DNA of 64,000 nucleotides, taken from ZC4RG19 sp963735395 (GTDB lineage: Bacteria > Actinomycetota > Acidimicrobiia > Acidimicrobiales > VFJN01). Numbering within the stretch: position 1 is the first letter of the stretch; each line of letters begins with the position of its first letter. The notes under the pieces were generated by a model, which saw only the letters and a list, made by a program, of their open reading frames with translations, did not search any database and was not told the DNA's origin. Below, piece after piece: positions 53,891 through 62,046 of this stretch. Both the position numbers and the translations under genes were made by a program. Where the stretch lies: positions 372,001 through 436,000 of the forward strand of contig CAVTKV010000009.1 of the NCBI GenBank assembly GCA_963735395.1, written 5' to 3'.

Positions 53891-55108
53891 GTGCCGTACA
53901 ACCAGACGGGGCTCGTCGTGCACGACGCCGACGCCCACATCATGGAGACACCGGGGTGGCTGCGCGACCACGCCGACCCTGGCCTCCGTGACCGCATCGA
54001 GCCGCTGAGCTACACGTCCGGCAACGAGCTGCGGCAGACCGGCGATGTCGACGAGCAGCAGCGCGACCTCGAGGCGTCGTTCGAGCAGCTGGCCGCCAAG
54101 CATGCGTCCGACGAGTATCGGTCGGTCGAAGAGGCCGAGATCATGGCCCGCAAGAACTTCGCCGCCACCGGCAGCTTCGTCGCCGACGACCGGCCCCGGG
54201 CGCTCGACCTGCTGGGCTTCGCCAGCCAGCTCGTGTTCAACACGTTCCACAACCGGCGGCTGCACGACTGGGAGCACGGCGGCGACCTCGACCTCGCCGT
54301 CGGCGTGGCCCGCGCCCACAACCGGGGCATGGTCGAGTTCTGCGACGTCGACCCGCGGCTGCTGCCCACCTGCTACGTGCCCCTGGCCGACGTCGGGCGG
54401 GCGCCGGGCCTGGCCGACGAGGCGATCGCCGGCGGCGCCGCCGCCCTGCTGGTCGCCTCGGGGTGCCCGCCAGATCACTCGCCCAGCCACGTCGGCCTCG
54501 ACGGCGTGTGGGCCCGGGCGGAGGAGGCCCGCATCCCCGTCGTGTTCCACGTGGGCGGCACGGGCGACCTGATCGATTCCGGCTACTTCGCCAACGGGTT
54601 GCCGATCCCGCCCGACTTCCACGGCGGCGAGGAGAACTTCCGCTCAGTCGACTACATGGGCATCCCCGGGCCGCCCGCGCAGACGCTGGCCACGATGATC
54701 TTCGACGGGGTGCTCGAGCGCTTCCCCGATCTGCGCATCGGCGTCATCGAGCAGGGCGCCATCTGGGTGCCGTCGTGGACCCGGCAGATGGAGTCGGCGT
54801 TCGACGCCTTCGTCAGGCACGAGGAGCGGTTGCAGGCGCTGTCGCTGCGACCCAGCGAGTACGTGCGCCGCCAGGTGCGCTTCACGCCGTACCCGACCGA
54901 GGACGTCGGCTGGATCATCGCCCAGTCCGGCCCCGAGGTGTGCCTGTTCTCGTCGGACTACCCGCACGTCGAGGGCGGCCGCCGCCCGATCGAGCGGTTC
55001 GAGGCGTCGCTGGCCGAGGGCGAGGTCGACGGCCACGCCCGCCAGCGGTTCTACACCGACAACTTCGTCGACCTGATGGGGTCGGCGCTCGCCCCGGTCG
55101 CAGCCTGA
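53891..55108 (+). CDS. Amidohydrolase 2-family (ACMSD-like) protein
   Basis: A 405-residue TIM-barrel protein. The N-terminal metal motif is HDADAHIMETPGWL, the middle His is in PVVFHVGGTGD, and the last Asp is in FSSDYPHVEGGRRP, as in the decarboxylase-type amidohydrolases. Relatives decarboxylate or hydrolyse aromatic acids. The GTG start is just after GGGAGAGCGG. It stands alone between the tRNA and gluQRS. The substrate is unknown. Confidence 0.87.
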   Translation: MPYNQTGLVVHDADAHIMETPGWLRDHADPGLRDRIEPLSYTSGNELRQTGDVDEQQRDLEASFEQLAAKHASDEYRSVEEAEIMARKNFAATGSFVADDRPRALDLLGFASQLVFNTFHNRRLHDWEHGGDLDLAVGVARAHNRGMVEFCDVDPRLLPTCYVPLADVGRAPGLADEAIAGGAAALLVASGCPPDHSPSHVGLDGVWARAEEARIPVVFHVGGTGDLIDSGYFANGLPIPPDFHGGEENFRSVDYMGIPGPPAQTLATMIFDGVLERFPDLRIGVIEQGAIWVPSWTRQMESAFDAFVRHEERLQALSLRPSEYVRRQVRFTPYPTEDVGWIIAQSGPEVCLFSSDYPHVEGGRRPIERFEASLAEGEVDGHARQRFYTDNFVDLMGSALAPVAA

Positions 55109-55136
55109 CCCGGCGGCAGCTCGCTCCCGCCGAGGG

Positions 55137-55322
55137 TCAACCGCCGTCGTGGGGCTGTCCGGCGATGGCACCCACCAGGGTGCGCATCTCGTCCGGAACG
55201 CCGGTGCGCCGCCACCAGTCGATGGCCGGCACGTCGTGATGTAGGGCCGCCGCAAGCTCGAGCTCTCCGCCACGGGCTCGGATGGCCAGATCCAAGAGGT
55301 CCTGGTCCATGGGCACCAGCAT
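55137..55322 (-). CDS. Small hypothetical protein
   Basis: A 61-residue acidic protein (MDQDLLDLAIRARGGELELA, AAALHHDVPAIDWWRRTGVP). Its composition is protein-like, but I know no family. Start codons at 55322 or 55310 are both possible and neither has a clear ribosome-binding site. Confidence 0.4.
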   Translation of the reverse strand: MLVPMDQDLLDLAIRARGGELELAAALHHDVPAIDWWRRTGVPDEMRTLVGAIAGQPHDGG

Positions 55323-55407
55323 TCACGGTCGGGCGCCGGATCAGAAGCGAGTTAGCCCGAAACTCCCGCTCGTTCGCGCGCTGTTCACAAAGAGCGCGCC
55401 TAGCAGT

Positions 55408-56337
55408 TCACAAAGCGCGGTCGGGATCGAACCGCCAGGGGTCGCGAGGCACGCGCTCGGGGTCGAACCCGGCCAACAGGTCGGCGACCGACGTCACCGG
55501 CACGCCGCCCGGCACCAGACCCAAGGACGCCGCCATCGCCCCCAGCACGGCGGGCGGTTCGACACCGCGGCCACGGAGCTCGGCCAGCGTGACCGCCCCG
55601 TGCCGCTTGGCGAGGCGCTGCCCGTCGGGCCCCACCACCAGCGGCACGTGCGCGTACGTCGGCACCGCCAGCCCCAGGCGCCGGGCCAGCCACACCTGCC
55701 GAGGCGTCGTGTCGAGCAGGTCGTCGCCCCGCACCACCTCGGCCACACCCTGGTCGTGGTCGTCGGCCACCACGGCCACCTGGTATGCGGGGACGCCGTC
55801 GGCCCGGCGCACCACGAAGTCGTCGATCAGCCCGGCGAACCGCCCGTGCAGGCGATCGCTCACCTCGACCCGCTCGCCTCCCGCCCGCACCCGCCACGAC
55901 GGCCGCCGCCCGTCGGCCTCGCATGCGGCGCGGTCGGTGGCGGTCAGGTGGCGGCACGTGCCGGGGTAGGCGCCCTCGGGCGACGGTCCGTGCGGCGCGG
56001 CCACCGCGGCCTGCACCTCGCGGCGCGTGCAGTAGCAGGGGTACAGCAGCCCGTCGGCGTCCAGCCGGGCCAGCGCCGCCTCGTAGCGGTCGAAGCGCCC
56101 GGACTGGCGTACGACCTCGCCGTCCCAGTCGATGCCCAGCGCCCGCAGGTCGGCCACGTGCGAGCGGACGTGCTCGTCGCGGGACGCGACCCGGTCGAGG
56201 TCCTCGATCCGCAGCAGGAACGTCGACCCCGTCGACCGGGCGAACAGCCATGCCAGCACTGCCGTCCGCAGGTTGCCGACGTGCAGCGGCCCGGTGGGGC
56301 TGGGGGCGAACCGACCGGTGGCCGGGCCGCGCGTCAC
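55408..56337 (-). CDS. gluQ: Glutamyl-queuosine tRNA(Asp) synthetase
   Basis: A 309-residue truncated glutamyl-tRNA synthetase-like enzyme lacking the anticodon-binding domain. Class I HIGH motif is PTGPLHVGNLRTA, KMSKS counterpart is LAKRHGAVTL, and the zinc ligands are YPCYC and YPGTC. It attaches glutamate to queuosine of tRNA-Asp, or a related modification. GTG overlaps the methyltransferase stop by 4 bases. Confidence 0.93.
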   Translation of the reverse strand: MTRGPATGRFAPSPTGPLHVGNLRTAVLAWLFARSTGSTFLLRIEDLDRVASRDEHVRSHVADLRALGIDWDGEVVRQSGRFDRYEAALARLDADGLLYPCYCTRREVQAAVAAPHGPSPEGAYPGTCRHLTATDRAACEADGRRPSWRVRAGGERVEVSDRLHGRFAGLIDDFVVRRADGVPAYQVAVVADDHDQGVAEVVRGDDLLDTTPRQVWLARRLGLAVPTYAHVPLVVGPDGQRLAKRHGAVTLAELRGRGVEPPAVLGAMAASLGLVPGGVPVTSVADLLAGFDPERVPRDPWRFDPDRAL

Positions 56338-57134
56338 CCGGCGGCCGGTTTGCGCAGCTTCCACACCTGTTCCGACGGGAACCGGTGTGCCCAGTCCGCG
56401 GTGACGAAGTCGTGCACCTCGGCGCCGGGCGCCGGGCTCTGGATCTCGACGTAGTCCTCGACCGTGAGCCCGGTGTCGCGGAACAGCCGGAGCCAGGCCG
56501 AGATCGGCAGGTTGAACTCGATGCCGCCGGGGTCGTCTGCCGCCTCCCGCCAGTCGAGCCGGTGCAGCGAGAAGTAGTCGCGCTCCAGTCGCTCGGTGAT
56601 GGGCACCGACCCGTCGAGCGGCGAGCACACCATGGCGAGCGGGGTCGTGCCCAGGAACACCAGCGAGCCACCCGGGCGGAGCAGGCGGTGGGCCTCCGGC
56701 ACCCAGGCGAAGGGATCACACCAGATGGCGGCGCCGTACTCGGAGATGGCGAAGTCGAACGATCCGCCTGGGTAGGGCACAGCCTCGGCGTCGGCGTGCA
56801 CCAGAGTGAGGTCGGTGCCGGACTCGGCCGCCAGGCGACGGGCGGTGGCGAGCTGCGCCTCCGAGTTGTCGACGCCCACCACGCGGGCCCCGAGCCGGGC
56901 CATCCAGGCCGACACGTAGGCGGTGCCACAGCCCAGCTCGACGGCGTCGAGCCCGGTCATGTCGGGCGGGAGCATGCCCAGTTGCGACTCGGGGATCTGC
57001 CACTCGCCCCACGACGGCTCTGTCTGCGCCCAGCACCGCTCGCCCCGGGCCACCCACTGGTCGGACAGCGCGTCCCAGTGGCGGCGGTTCTCGGCCACGT
57101 GCTCGGGCAGTTGGTCCCGCGATCGTGCATCCAC
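56334..57134 (-). CDS. Class I SAM-dependent methyltransferase
   Basis: A 266-residue methyltransferase with SAM motif I AVELGCGTAYVSAWMA, acidic loop VVGVDNSEAQL, motif II DAEAVPYPGGSFDFAISEYG (short form) and post-motif LLRPGGSLVFLGTTP. It belongs to the UbiE/small-molecule group. It is translationally coupled to gluQ (GTGA). Substrate unknown. Confidence 0.9.
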   Translation of the reverse strand: MDARSRDQLPEHVAENRRHWDALSDQWVARGERCWAQTEPSWGEWQIPESQLGMLPPDMTGLDAVELGCGTAYVSAWMARLGARVVGVDNSEAQLATARRLAAESGTDLTLVHADAEAVPYPGGSFDFAISEYGAAIWCDPFAWVPEAHRLLRPGGSLVFLGTTPLAMVCSPLDGSVPITERLERDYFSLHRLDWREAADDPGGIEFNLPISAWLRLFRDTGLTVEDYVEIQSPAPGAEVHDFVTADWAHRFPSEQVWKLRKPAAG

Positions 57135-57140
57135 CCTGGG

Positions 57141-58109
57141 TCAGCCCTCGAGGGCGTGGGCGGCGAGCACCTGCGACCAGCGCTCGGGCGACACCGACGC
57201 CGGCTCGGTCGTGCTCAGGAAGTCGCGCAGCAGGCCCTCGAGCACCTCGGGCTGCTCGAACGGCAGGAAGTGGCCGACGCCCTCGACGATCTCGAGCCGG
57301 CTGTCGGGCATGAGCTCGTGTGCGCTGTGGGCGTGCTCGACGGGGATGACGCCGTCGCGGTCGCCCCACACGATCAGCGTCGGCACCTCTTGCGCCAGGT
57401 ACAGGCGGTCGCGGGCGCTGACTCGCTGACCGGCCACGTCGATGACCGACCGGATCGTGTGCACGAACGCCCGCTGGGCCCGGGCGTCGGTGAGGCGTGT
57501 GTACGAGTCCCACACCTCGGTGAGCAGCGGGTCGCCCCGCAACCCGATGCTGCCGAACACCCGTCCCACGGTCGTCGCCGCGCCGTGGAGGTGGCGGGTG
57601 AGGACGAGCGGCAGCACGTACTCGGTACCCGGGGCGGCGATGGCCCGCAGGATGGGGCTGACCTCCTGCCCGAAGCCGCCGGAGGCCACCAGCGCCAGCC
57701 GTTCGCACATCTGCGGGAACTGGTAGGCGAGCTGCATGGCGATGCCGCCGCCCAGGCTGTGGCCCACGAACGTGGCCCGCTCGACCCCCAGCACCGTCAG
57801 TAGGTCGCGTATGCCCGAGGCGTAGGCGCCCAGGCTGTAATCCCCCCGGGGCTTGGCCGACTCGCCGTGGCCCAGCAGGTCGGGCGCGATGACGGTGTAG
57901 TCCTCGGCCAGCAGCGGCATGACCGGCGCCCACGTGTTGGAACTGCCCGCGATGCCGTGCACCAGCACGAGCACCGGGCCCTCGCCCGCCGAGCGGTAGG
58001 CGACCTCGTGGCCGTGCACGTGGGTGGTGCGCGTGACGGCCGCCTCGGCGACGAGCTCGACGTGGCGTTTGGTGCGCTTGGCGCCTGTCCGGCTGGTGCG
58101 GCGCGGCAT
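57141..58109 (-). CDS. Alpha/beta hydrolase
   Basis: A 322-residue hydrolase with the oxyanion block VLVHGIAGSSNTW, the nucleophile elbow VGHSLGGG, an Asp in VWGDRDGVIP and the catalytic His in GVGHFLPFE. It is of the epoxide hydrolase/C-C hydrolase/esterase type. It ends 6 bases before the methyltransferase start. The N-terminal 20 residues are strongly basic (PRRTSRTGAKRTKRH), which may be a linker. Confidence 0.9.
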   Translation of the reverse strand: MPRRTSRTGAKRTKRHVELVAEAAVTRTTHVHGHEVAYRSAGEGPVLVLVHGIAGSSNTWAPVMPLLAEDYTVIAPDLLGHGESAKPRGDYSLGAYASGIRDLLTVLGVERATFVGHSLGGGIAMQLAYQFPQMCERLALVASGGFGQEVSPILRAIAAPGTEYVLPLVLTRHLHGAATTVGRVFGSIGLRGDPLLTEVWDSYTRLTDARAQRAFVHTIRSVIDVAGQRVSARDRLYLAQEVPTLIVWGDRDGVIPVEHAHSAHELMPDSRLEIVEGVGHFLPFEQPEVLEGLLRDFLSTTEPASVSPERWSQVLAAHALEG

Positions 58110-58187
58110 CGGGGGCGATGGTACGACGGATGGCCGCTCGGGAGGCCGGTCGTTTGGCACGACGGTGCCCGTCAGCGCCGCACCGGC

Positions 58188-59267
58188 TCACGCCTCGGTG
58201 GCCAGGCTCCAGACGGCGACCGGCACATCGAATCCCTTGAGCATGCGCCGGCCGGCCGGTTCGAAGCACAGGTCGTCGTCGTCCTTGAGCGCCTCGACGA
58301 CCGAGCCGTCGACCAGCGCCTCGCCCGGGATGGCGGCGTCGACCAGCCGGGCCGCGAGGTTGACCACCGGCCCGTAGTAGTCGCCGTGGCGGAACAGCAC
58401 CTCGCCGAACACCAGGCCCCCGCGCGGCTGGGTGCCGTCGTCGGTGAAGGCCGCGACCAGGTCACGCACGATGCGCATGCCCGCGACGGGGTCGACAGCG
58501 GCGATCATGATCTCGTCGCCGATGAACTTCACGAGCCGGCCCCCACCCGCCGCCGTGACGTCGAACGCCCGGGCCTCGAACCGGCTGACCTGCTCGCCCA
58601 GCGCCGCCGGGTCGAGCCCGGCCTGCAGTGTCGTCGACCCCACCAGGTCGACGAACCCGATGGCCAGGCGCGCCAGCTCTCGCCGGGACACGCCCTCCTG
58701 GATGACCCGCTGGCGGGCCACGGCCTGGCGCATGTGGTGCCGGAAGACCGGGCCCAGGCCCGTGCCCAGGTCGAGGGCCAGCTCGGTGGCCATCATGTTG
58801 GACCGGGCGCACTCGAGCACCGTCGCCCAGCGGCGACGCAGGTCCTCCTCGGGCCCCTGGACGTAGACCGCCACGGCCGCCTCGGCGATGCGCTCCATGG
58901 CGCCGGCCACGACCCGCAGCAGGTCGGGGCCGCGCACGATGCCCAGCTCGCCCGCCATGCTCATGCGTTCGACGAGGATGACGTCGACATCGGTGAACTG
59001 CGGCGCGTCCAGGTCGGGGATCGCGACGCCTACGTCGTGGAACAGCGTGACGACCTTGCCGACGTCGACGCCGGCCCGAGCCGCCACCTCGTGGGCCGAC
59101 AGCTCCGCACCACGCTGCAGGACCAGGTCGCCGGCCATCGCTTCCGCCCCGCCGTGAGGCGACAGATCCTGGCTATCCGGATCGATGCCCTGACCGGCCA
59201 GCCAGGCGCGCAGCGCCACGTCCTCGCCGTCGCTGGGGGCTTGCCCGGGGTCCGGTGGACCGTCCAT
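58188..59267 (-). CDS. Class III adenylate/guanylate cyclase
   Basis: A 359-residue protein. The C-terminal cyclase domain (about 190-359) has the metal Asp in IGFVDLVGSTTL, the second Asp in LVKFIGDEIMI and the transition-state Asn-Arg pair in GPVVNLAARLVD. The N-terminal ~180 residues start with a helix-turn-helix-like region (SAHEVAARAGVDVGKVVTLF) and a helical linker, as in actinobacterial cyclases with a regulatory half like Rv1264. It makes cAMP or cGMP in the cytoplasm. ATG start. Confidence 0.88.
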   Translation of the reverse strand: MDGPPDPGQAPSDGEDVALRAWLAGQGIDPDSQDLSPHGGAEAMAGDLVLQRGAELSAHEVAARAGVDVGKVVTLFHDVGVAIPDLDAPQFTDVDVILVERMSMAGELGIVRGPDLLRVVAGAMERIAEAAVAVYVQGPEEDLRRRWATVLECARSNMMATELALDLGTGLGPVFRHHMRQAVARQRVIQEGVSRRELARLAIGFVDLVGSTTLQAGLDPAALGEQVSRFEARAFDVTAAGGGRLVKFIGDEIMIAAVDPVAGMRIVRDLVAAFTDDGTQPRGGLVFGEVLFRHGDYYGPVVNLAARLVDAAIPGEALVDGSVVEALKDDDDLCFEPAGRRMLKGFDVPVAVWSLATEA

Positions 59268-59313
59268 CGCCGTGAACGCTACGGCGATGGGGGCCTGGTC
59301 GCTCGCTGGCGTG

Positions 59314-59568
59314 CTACTTGCGCAGCGCCTTGATGAGCTGGCCCTTGTTCATGGACGATCGGCCGGAGATGTCGCGCTGGCGAGCCCGATCCATGAGCTG
59401 GTCCTTGGTCATGTCCTCGTAGTCGGACGAGCGCCCGCCCTTGCGGGCGGCCGGCTTGCCGGCGTTGGAGATGCGAGCCGCCTTGGACTTGCTCATGCCC
59501 TGGTCGCGCATCGCCTCGTATTGGCGGGGACGCCTGACGCTCGGTCCGTGACTTCCACCTCGGGGCAT
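59314..59568 (-). CDS. Small DUF7218/Rho_N-like DNA-binding protein
   Basis: An 84-residue basic protein. The first half (RPRQYEAMRDQGMSKSKAAR, ISNAG) is the DUF7218 pattern. The second (YEDMTKDQLMDRARQRDI then SGRSSMNKGQLIKALRK) is a Rho N-terminal/SAP-like helix-extended-loop-helix. It has a perfect AGGAGG site before the ATG. It is probably a nucleic-acid-binding protein of stress type. Confidence 0.85.
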   Translation of the reverse strand: MPRGGSHGPSVRRPRQYEAMRDQGMSKSKAARISNAGKPAARKGGRSSDYEDMTKDQLMDRARQRDISGRSSMNKGQLIKALRK

Positions 59569-59655
59569 GGACGCCACCTCCTCTGTGGTCGTGCACCCGC
59601 GCTGTACCCGCACGCGTCGCGGCCGAGCCACGACCGGGCGCCACCCGGGCGCGCA

Positions 59656-59681
59656 ACCGCCCGGCACGAGGGCCGGGCGGT
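59656..59681 (-). terminator. Hairpin just past tRNA-Ser
   Basis: ACCGCCCGGC and GCCGGGCGGT are exact 10-base reverse complements separated by a 6-base loop (59656-59665 and 59672-59681). The stem begins 5 bases after the tRNA end on its strand, and could also end the small gene's upstream transcript. Confidence 0.6.
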
Positions 59682-59685
59682 CTGG

Positions 59686-59774
59686 CGGAGAGGGTGGGAT
59701 TTGAACCCACGGAGGGCTTGCGCCCTCACTTCCTTAGCAGGGAAGCGCGATCGACCGGACTCCGCCACCTCTCC
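59686..59774 (-). tRNA. tRNA-Ser (anticodon GCT)
   Basis: On the minus strand: acceptor GGAGAGG with CCTCTCC, a D-arm starting TGGCGGAGTCCGG, anticodon loop CTGCTAA in a CTTCC/GGAAG stem, a long variable arm (GAGGGCGCAAGCCCTC) and T-loop GGGTTCAAATCCC. The long variable arm and GCT anticodon identify tRNA-Ser. Confidence 0.96.
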
Positions 59775-60004
59775 ATTGCTAGGTCGAGCATGGTAGCCGC
59801 GCCGGGCAGCGTGCTCCTCAAGGTACGCGGCGGCTCGACGCAGCCGTCTGGATCGTCGCGGAGGTGGCCGATCCCGACATTGCACCATCGACACAGCAAG
59901 CCCCTCACCAAACCGGTCTCACGGTCGTGGTCGAGGCACAACGGCTCGACGACCTCGCGACAGATCGCACACCGACCTCCCTGGGCCTCGAATCGTTCTA
60001 TGAT
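59775..60004 (-). pseudogene. Endonuclease VII-type HNH nuclease remnant
   Basis: The minus strand reads RFEAQGGRCAICREVVEPLC then LDHDRETGLVRGLLCRWCNV and GIGHLRDDPD, a phage recombination endonuclease VII core with its zinc Cys pairs and HNH-type His. A one-base deletion near 59845 then moves the normal end (RLRRAAAYLEEHAARRGYHA) into another frame. There is no start: a TGA lies 3 codons before the homologous part. The remnant touches tRNA-Ser, a usual integration site for phage-like elements. Confidence 0.8.
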
Positions 60005-60010
60005 TCATCG
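59994..60010 (-). promoter_or_regulatory. Shared 17-bp motif, copy 1
   Basis: On the minus strand: CGATGAATCATAGAACG, just before the ATG of the acyl-CoA dehydrogenase. It matches copy 2 (62021-62037) in 15 of 17 bases, including all of CGATGAATCAT and AACG. Probable operator of a common regulator. Confidence 0.6.
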
Positions 60011-60012
60011 TT

Positions 60013-61197
60013 ATGGCCGAGCACCACAAGCTGGCTGACGCCCGGGTCGCGACGCTCGTTGCCCGCCATCCCCCCGCCGCCACTGACGTGGCGACGTTCC
60101 TCTCGGCGCAGTTCGACATGGGCCTGGCCTGGGTCCACTTCCCGGTCGGGCTCGGCGGGCTCGGCCTCGACCCAGCCCTCCAGCTGCCCATCGATGAGCG
60201 ACTCAGGCAGGCGGGCGCACCGTCACCGGCGTCCGGCAACCCCATCGGGCACGGCATGGTGGCGCCGACGTTGCTCGTCCACGGCACCCCGGAGCAGCAG
60301 GCCCGGTACCTGCGTCCGCTGTTCTGCGGCGACGAGGTCTGGTGTCAGCTGTTCAGCGAGCCGGGTGCTGGGAGCGACCTGGCCGGTCTGGCGGCGAGGG
60401 CCAGGCTCGACGGCGACGAGTGGGTGATCGACGGCGAGAAGGTGTGGACGACCCTCGCCCACCTTGCGCGGTGGGGCCTCGTGCTTGCCCGGACCGATCC
60501 CGACGTCCCGAAGCACGCGGGCCTCACGTGCTTCGTCGTGGACATGACCGCACCGGGGGTCGAGGTCCGGCCCCTGTACCAGATGACGGGTGAGGCTGAA
60601 TTCAACGAGGTCTTCCTCAACGCGGTGCGCGTGCCCGACGAACACCGACTGGGAGCCGTCGGCCAGGGCTGGGCGGTGGCGATCACCACGCTCATGAACG
60701 AGCGAGTGACGCTCGGTGCCGACCACCTCGAACGAGGCGACGGCTTCGTCGGCAACGTCTTGGACGTCTGGCGCAAGGTCGGCGGCGACACCGTCCGTCG
60801 TGACGCGCTCGCCCGACTGTGGGTGCGTGCCGAGGTGCTGCGGCTCACCAACGTGCGGACCCGTGAGCTCCGCCAGCGTGGGACGCCGGGTCCGGACGGG
60901 TCGATCAGCAAGGCGCTCGGGGCCGAGCTCAACAAGGACTTGTCCGCGTTCTGTCTCGACCTCCTCGGTCCGAACGGGATGCTGTTCCCGGGCGGCTATC
61001 CGCACGAGCGGCCGACCGAGACCCAGACGATGCGATGGTCGGACCCGCACCGAATGTTCCTGCGGCTGCGCGCGAACTCCATCGAGGGCGGCACCACCGA
61101 GATCATGAAGAACATCCTCGCCGAGCGAGTCCTCGAGCTCCCCGCCGAACCGCGCGTGGACAAGGACCGCCCATGGCGGGACGTTCCTCGCTCGTAG
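60013..61197 (+). CDS. Acyl-CoA dehydrogenase
   Basis: A 394-residue flavin dehydrogenase. The family blocks are WCQLFSEPGAGSDLAGL, the FAD contact WVIDGEKVWTTLA and the C-terminal RANSIEGGTTEIMKNILAER. The usual catalytic Glu in the last helix region is not certain. It oxidises an acyl-CoA to an enoyl-CoA. The ATG comes 3 bases after a conserved motif, so a short or leaderless mRNA is likely. It forms a functional set with the SDR, enoyl-CoA hydratase and phosphotransferase that follow. Confidence 0.92.
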   Translation: MAEHHKLADARVATLVARHPPAATDVATFLSAQFDMGLAWVHFPVGLGGLGLDPALQLPIDERLRQAGAPSPASGNPIGHGMVAPTLLVHGTPEQQARYLRPLFCGDEVWCQLFSEPGAGSDLAGLAARARLDGDEWVIDGEKVWTTLAHLARWGLVLARTDPDVPKHAGLTCFVVDMTAPGVEVRPLYQMTGEAEFNEVFLNAVRVPDEHRLGAVGQGWAVAITTLMNERVTLGADHLERGDGFVGNVLDVWRKVGGDTVRRDALARLWVRAEVLRLTNVRTRELRQRGTPGPDGSISKALGAELNKDLSAFCLDLLGPNGMLFPGGYPHERPTETQTMRWSDPHRMFLRLRANSIEGGTTEIMKNILAERVLELPAEPRVDKDRPWRDVPRS

Positions 61198-61208
61198 CCG
61201 GGAGCGCC

Positions 61209-62000
61209 CTACTCGATGCCGGCCATCAGCAGGTCGTTGAGGCGGCTAGGGAACTCACGGATCGTGTGAAACGAACCCATGCGCCGCGGCACGACCGAGT
61301 TCCTGCGGCCGGCGACGGTTGCATCGACGATCTTGCGGGCGACGGTCGTCGTGGTGATCGTCGGCATCGCCTTCATCCGGGCGAAGCGCTTCGAGATGGC
61401 GGCGATCGTCGGTGACCGGCGCGCGTGCTCCATCATGTCGGTCCCCGACACCTCGCCGAGTTGGACGATCGTGACGCGGACGGGCGTGCGGCGCAGCTCG
61501 CGTTGCAGCGCGGCCGTGAACTGCGTGAGCCCGGCCTTCGTGCCGCCGTAGGTGGTGAGGGTCGGCAGCGCGGTGATGCCGGCGATCGAGGAGATGTTCG
61601 TGACTCGACCTCTCCCACGTTCGAGCATGCCGCCGAGCACCTGGCGGGTGAGCTCCGCCGGCGCCACGCAGTTCAGGGCCCAGCTGGCGCGGATGTCAGC
61701 GGCGGCCTGGTCGACCAAGCGGTCCACCATGGCGACCGCGGCGTTGTTGATGAGCAGGTCGACCGGGCCGTTCTCGTCTTCGATGCGATGCATCAGGCCG
61801 TCGACGTCGTCGGCGTTCGAGAGATCGGCGATGACCGCGGTCCCGTTGATCTCGTCGGCGAGCGCCTTCAGCGGCACGTCGCTGCGAGCGACGACCGTGA
61901 CGCGAACACCGCGCGAAGCGAGCTCGCGCGCCAGCTGATGACCGATGCCCTTCGACGCGCCGGTGACGACCGCATGGCTGCCGGACAAGGTGAACGCCAC
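61209..62000 (-). CDS. Short-chain dehydrogenase/reductase
   Basis: A 263-residue SDR with cofactor loop VTGASKGIGHQLA, LINNAAVAM, the catalytic Ser in NISSIAG and Tyr-x3-Lys in YGGTKAG. It would oxidise a 3-hydroxyacyl intermediate or reduce a ketone. GTG start; divergent from the enoyl-CoA hydratase, with motif copy 2 between them. Confidence 0.92.
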   Translation of the reverse strand: MAFTLSGSHAVVTGASKGIGHQLARELASRGVRVTVVARSDVPLKALADEINGTAVIADLSNADDVDGLMHRIEDENGPVDLLINNAAVAMVDRLVDQAAADIRASWALNCVAPAELTRQVLGGMLERGRGRVTNISSIAGITALPTLTTYGGTKAGLTQFTAALQRELRRTPVRVTIVQLGEVSGTDMMEHARRSPTIAAISKRFARMKAMPTITTTTVARKIVDATVAGRRNSVVPRRMGSFHTIREFPSRLNDLLMAGIE

Positions 62001-62020
62001 GCTCGAATCTTTCCACGGGT

Positions 62021-62037
62021 CGATGAATCATGCAACG
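62021..62037 (+). promoter_or_regulatory. Shared 17-bp motif, copy 2
   Basis: CGATGAATCATGCAACG lies between the divergent SDR (start 62000) and enoyl-CoA hydratase (start 62047) genes and could control both. See copy 1 at 59994-60010. Confidence 0.65.
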
Positions 62038-62046
62038 ATTACTCGC

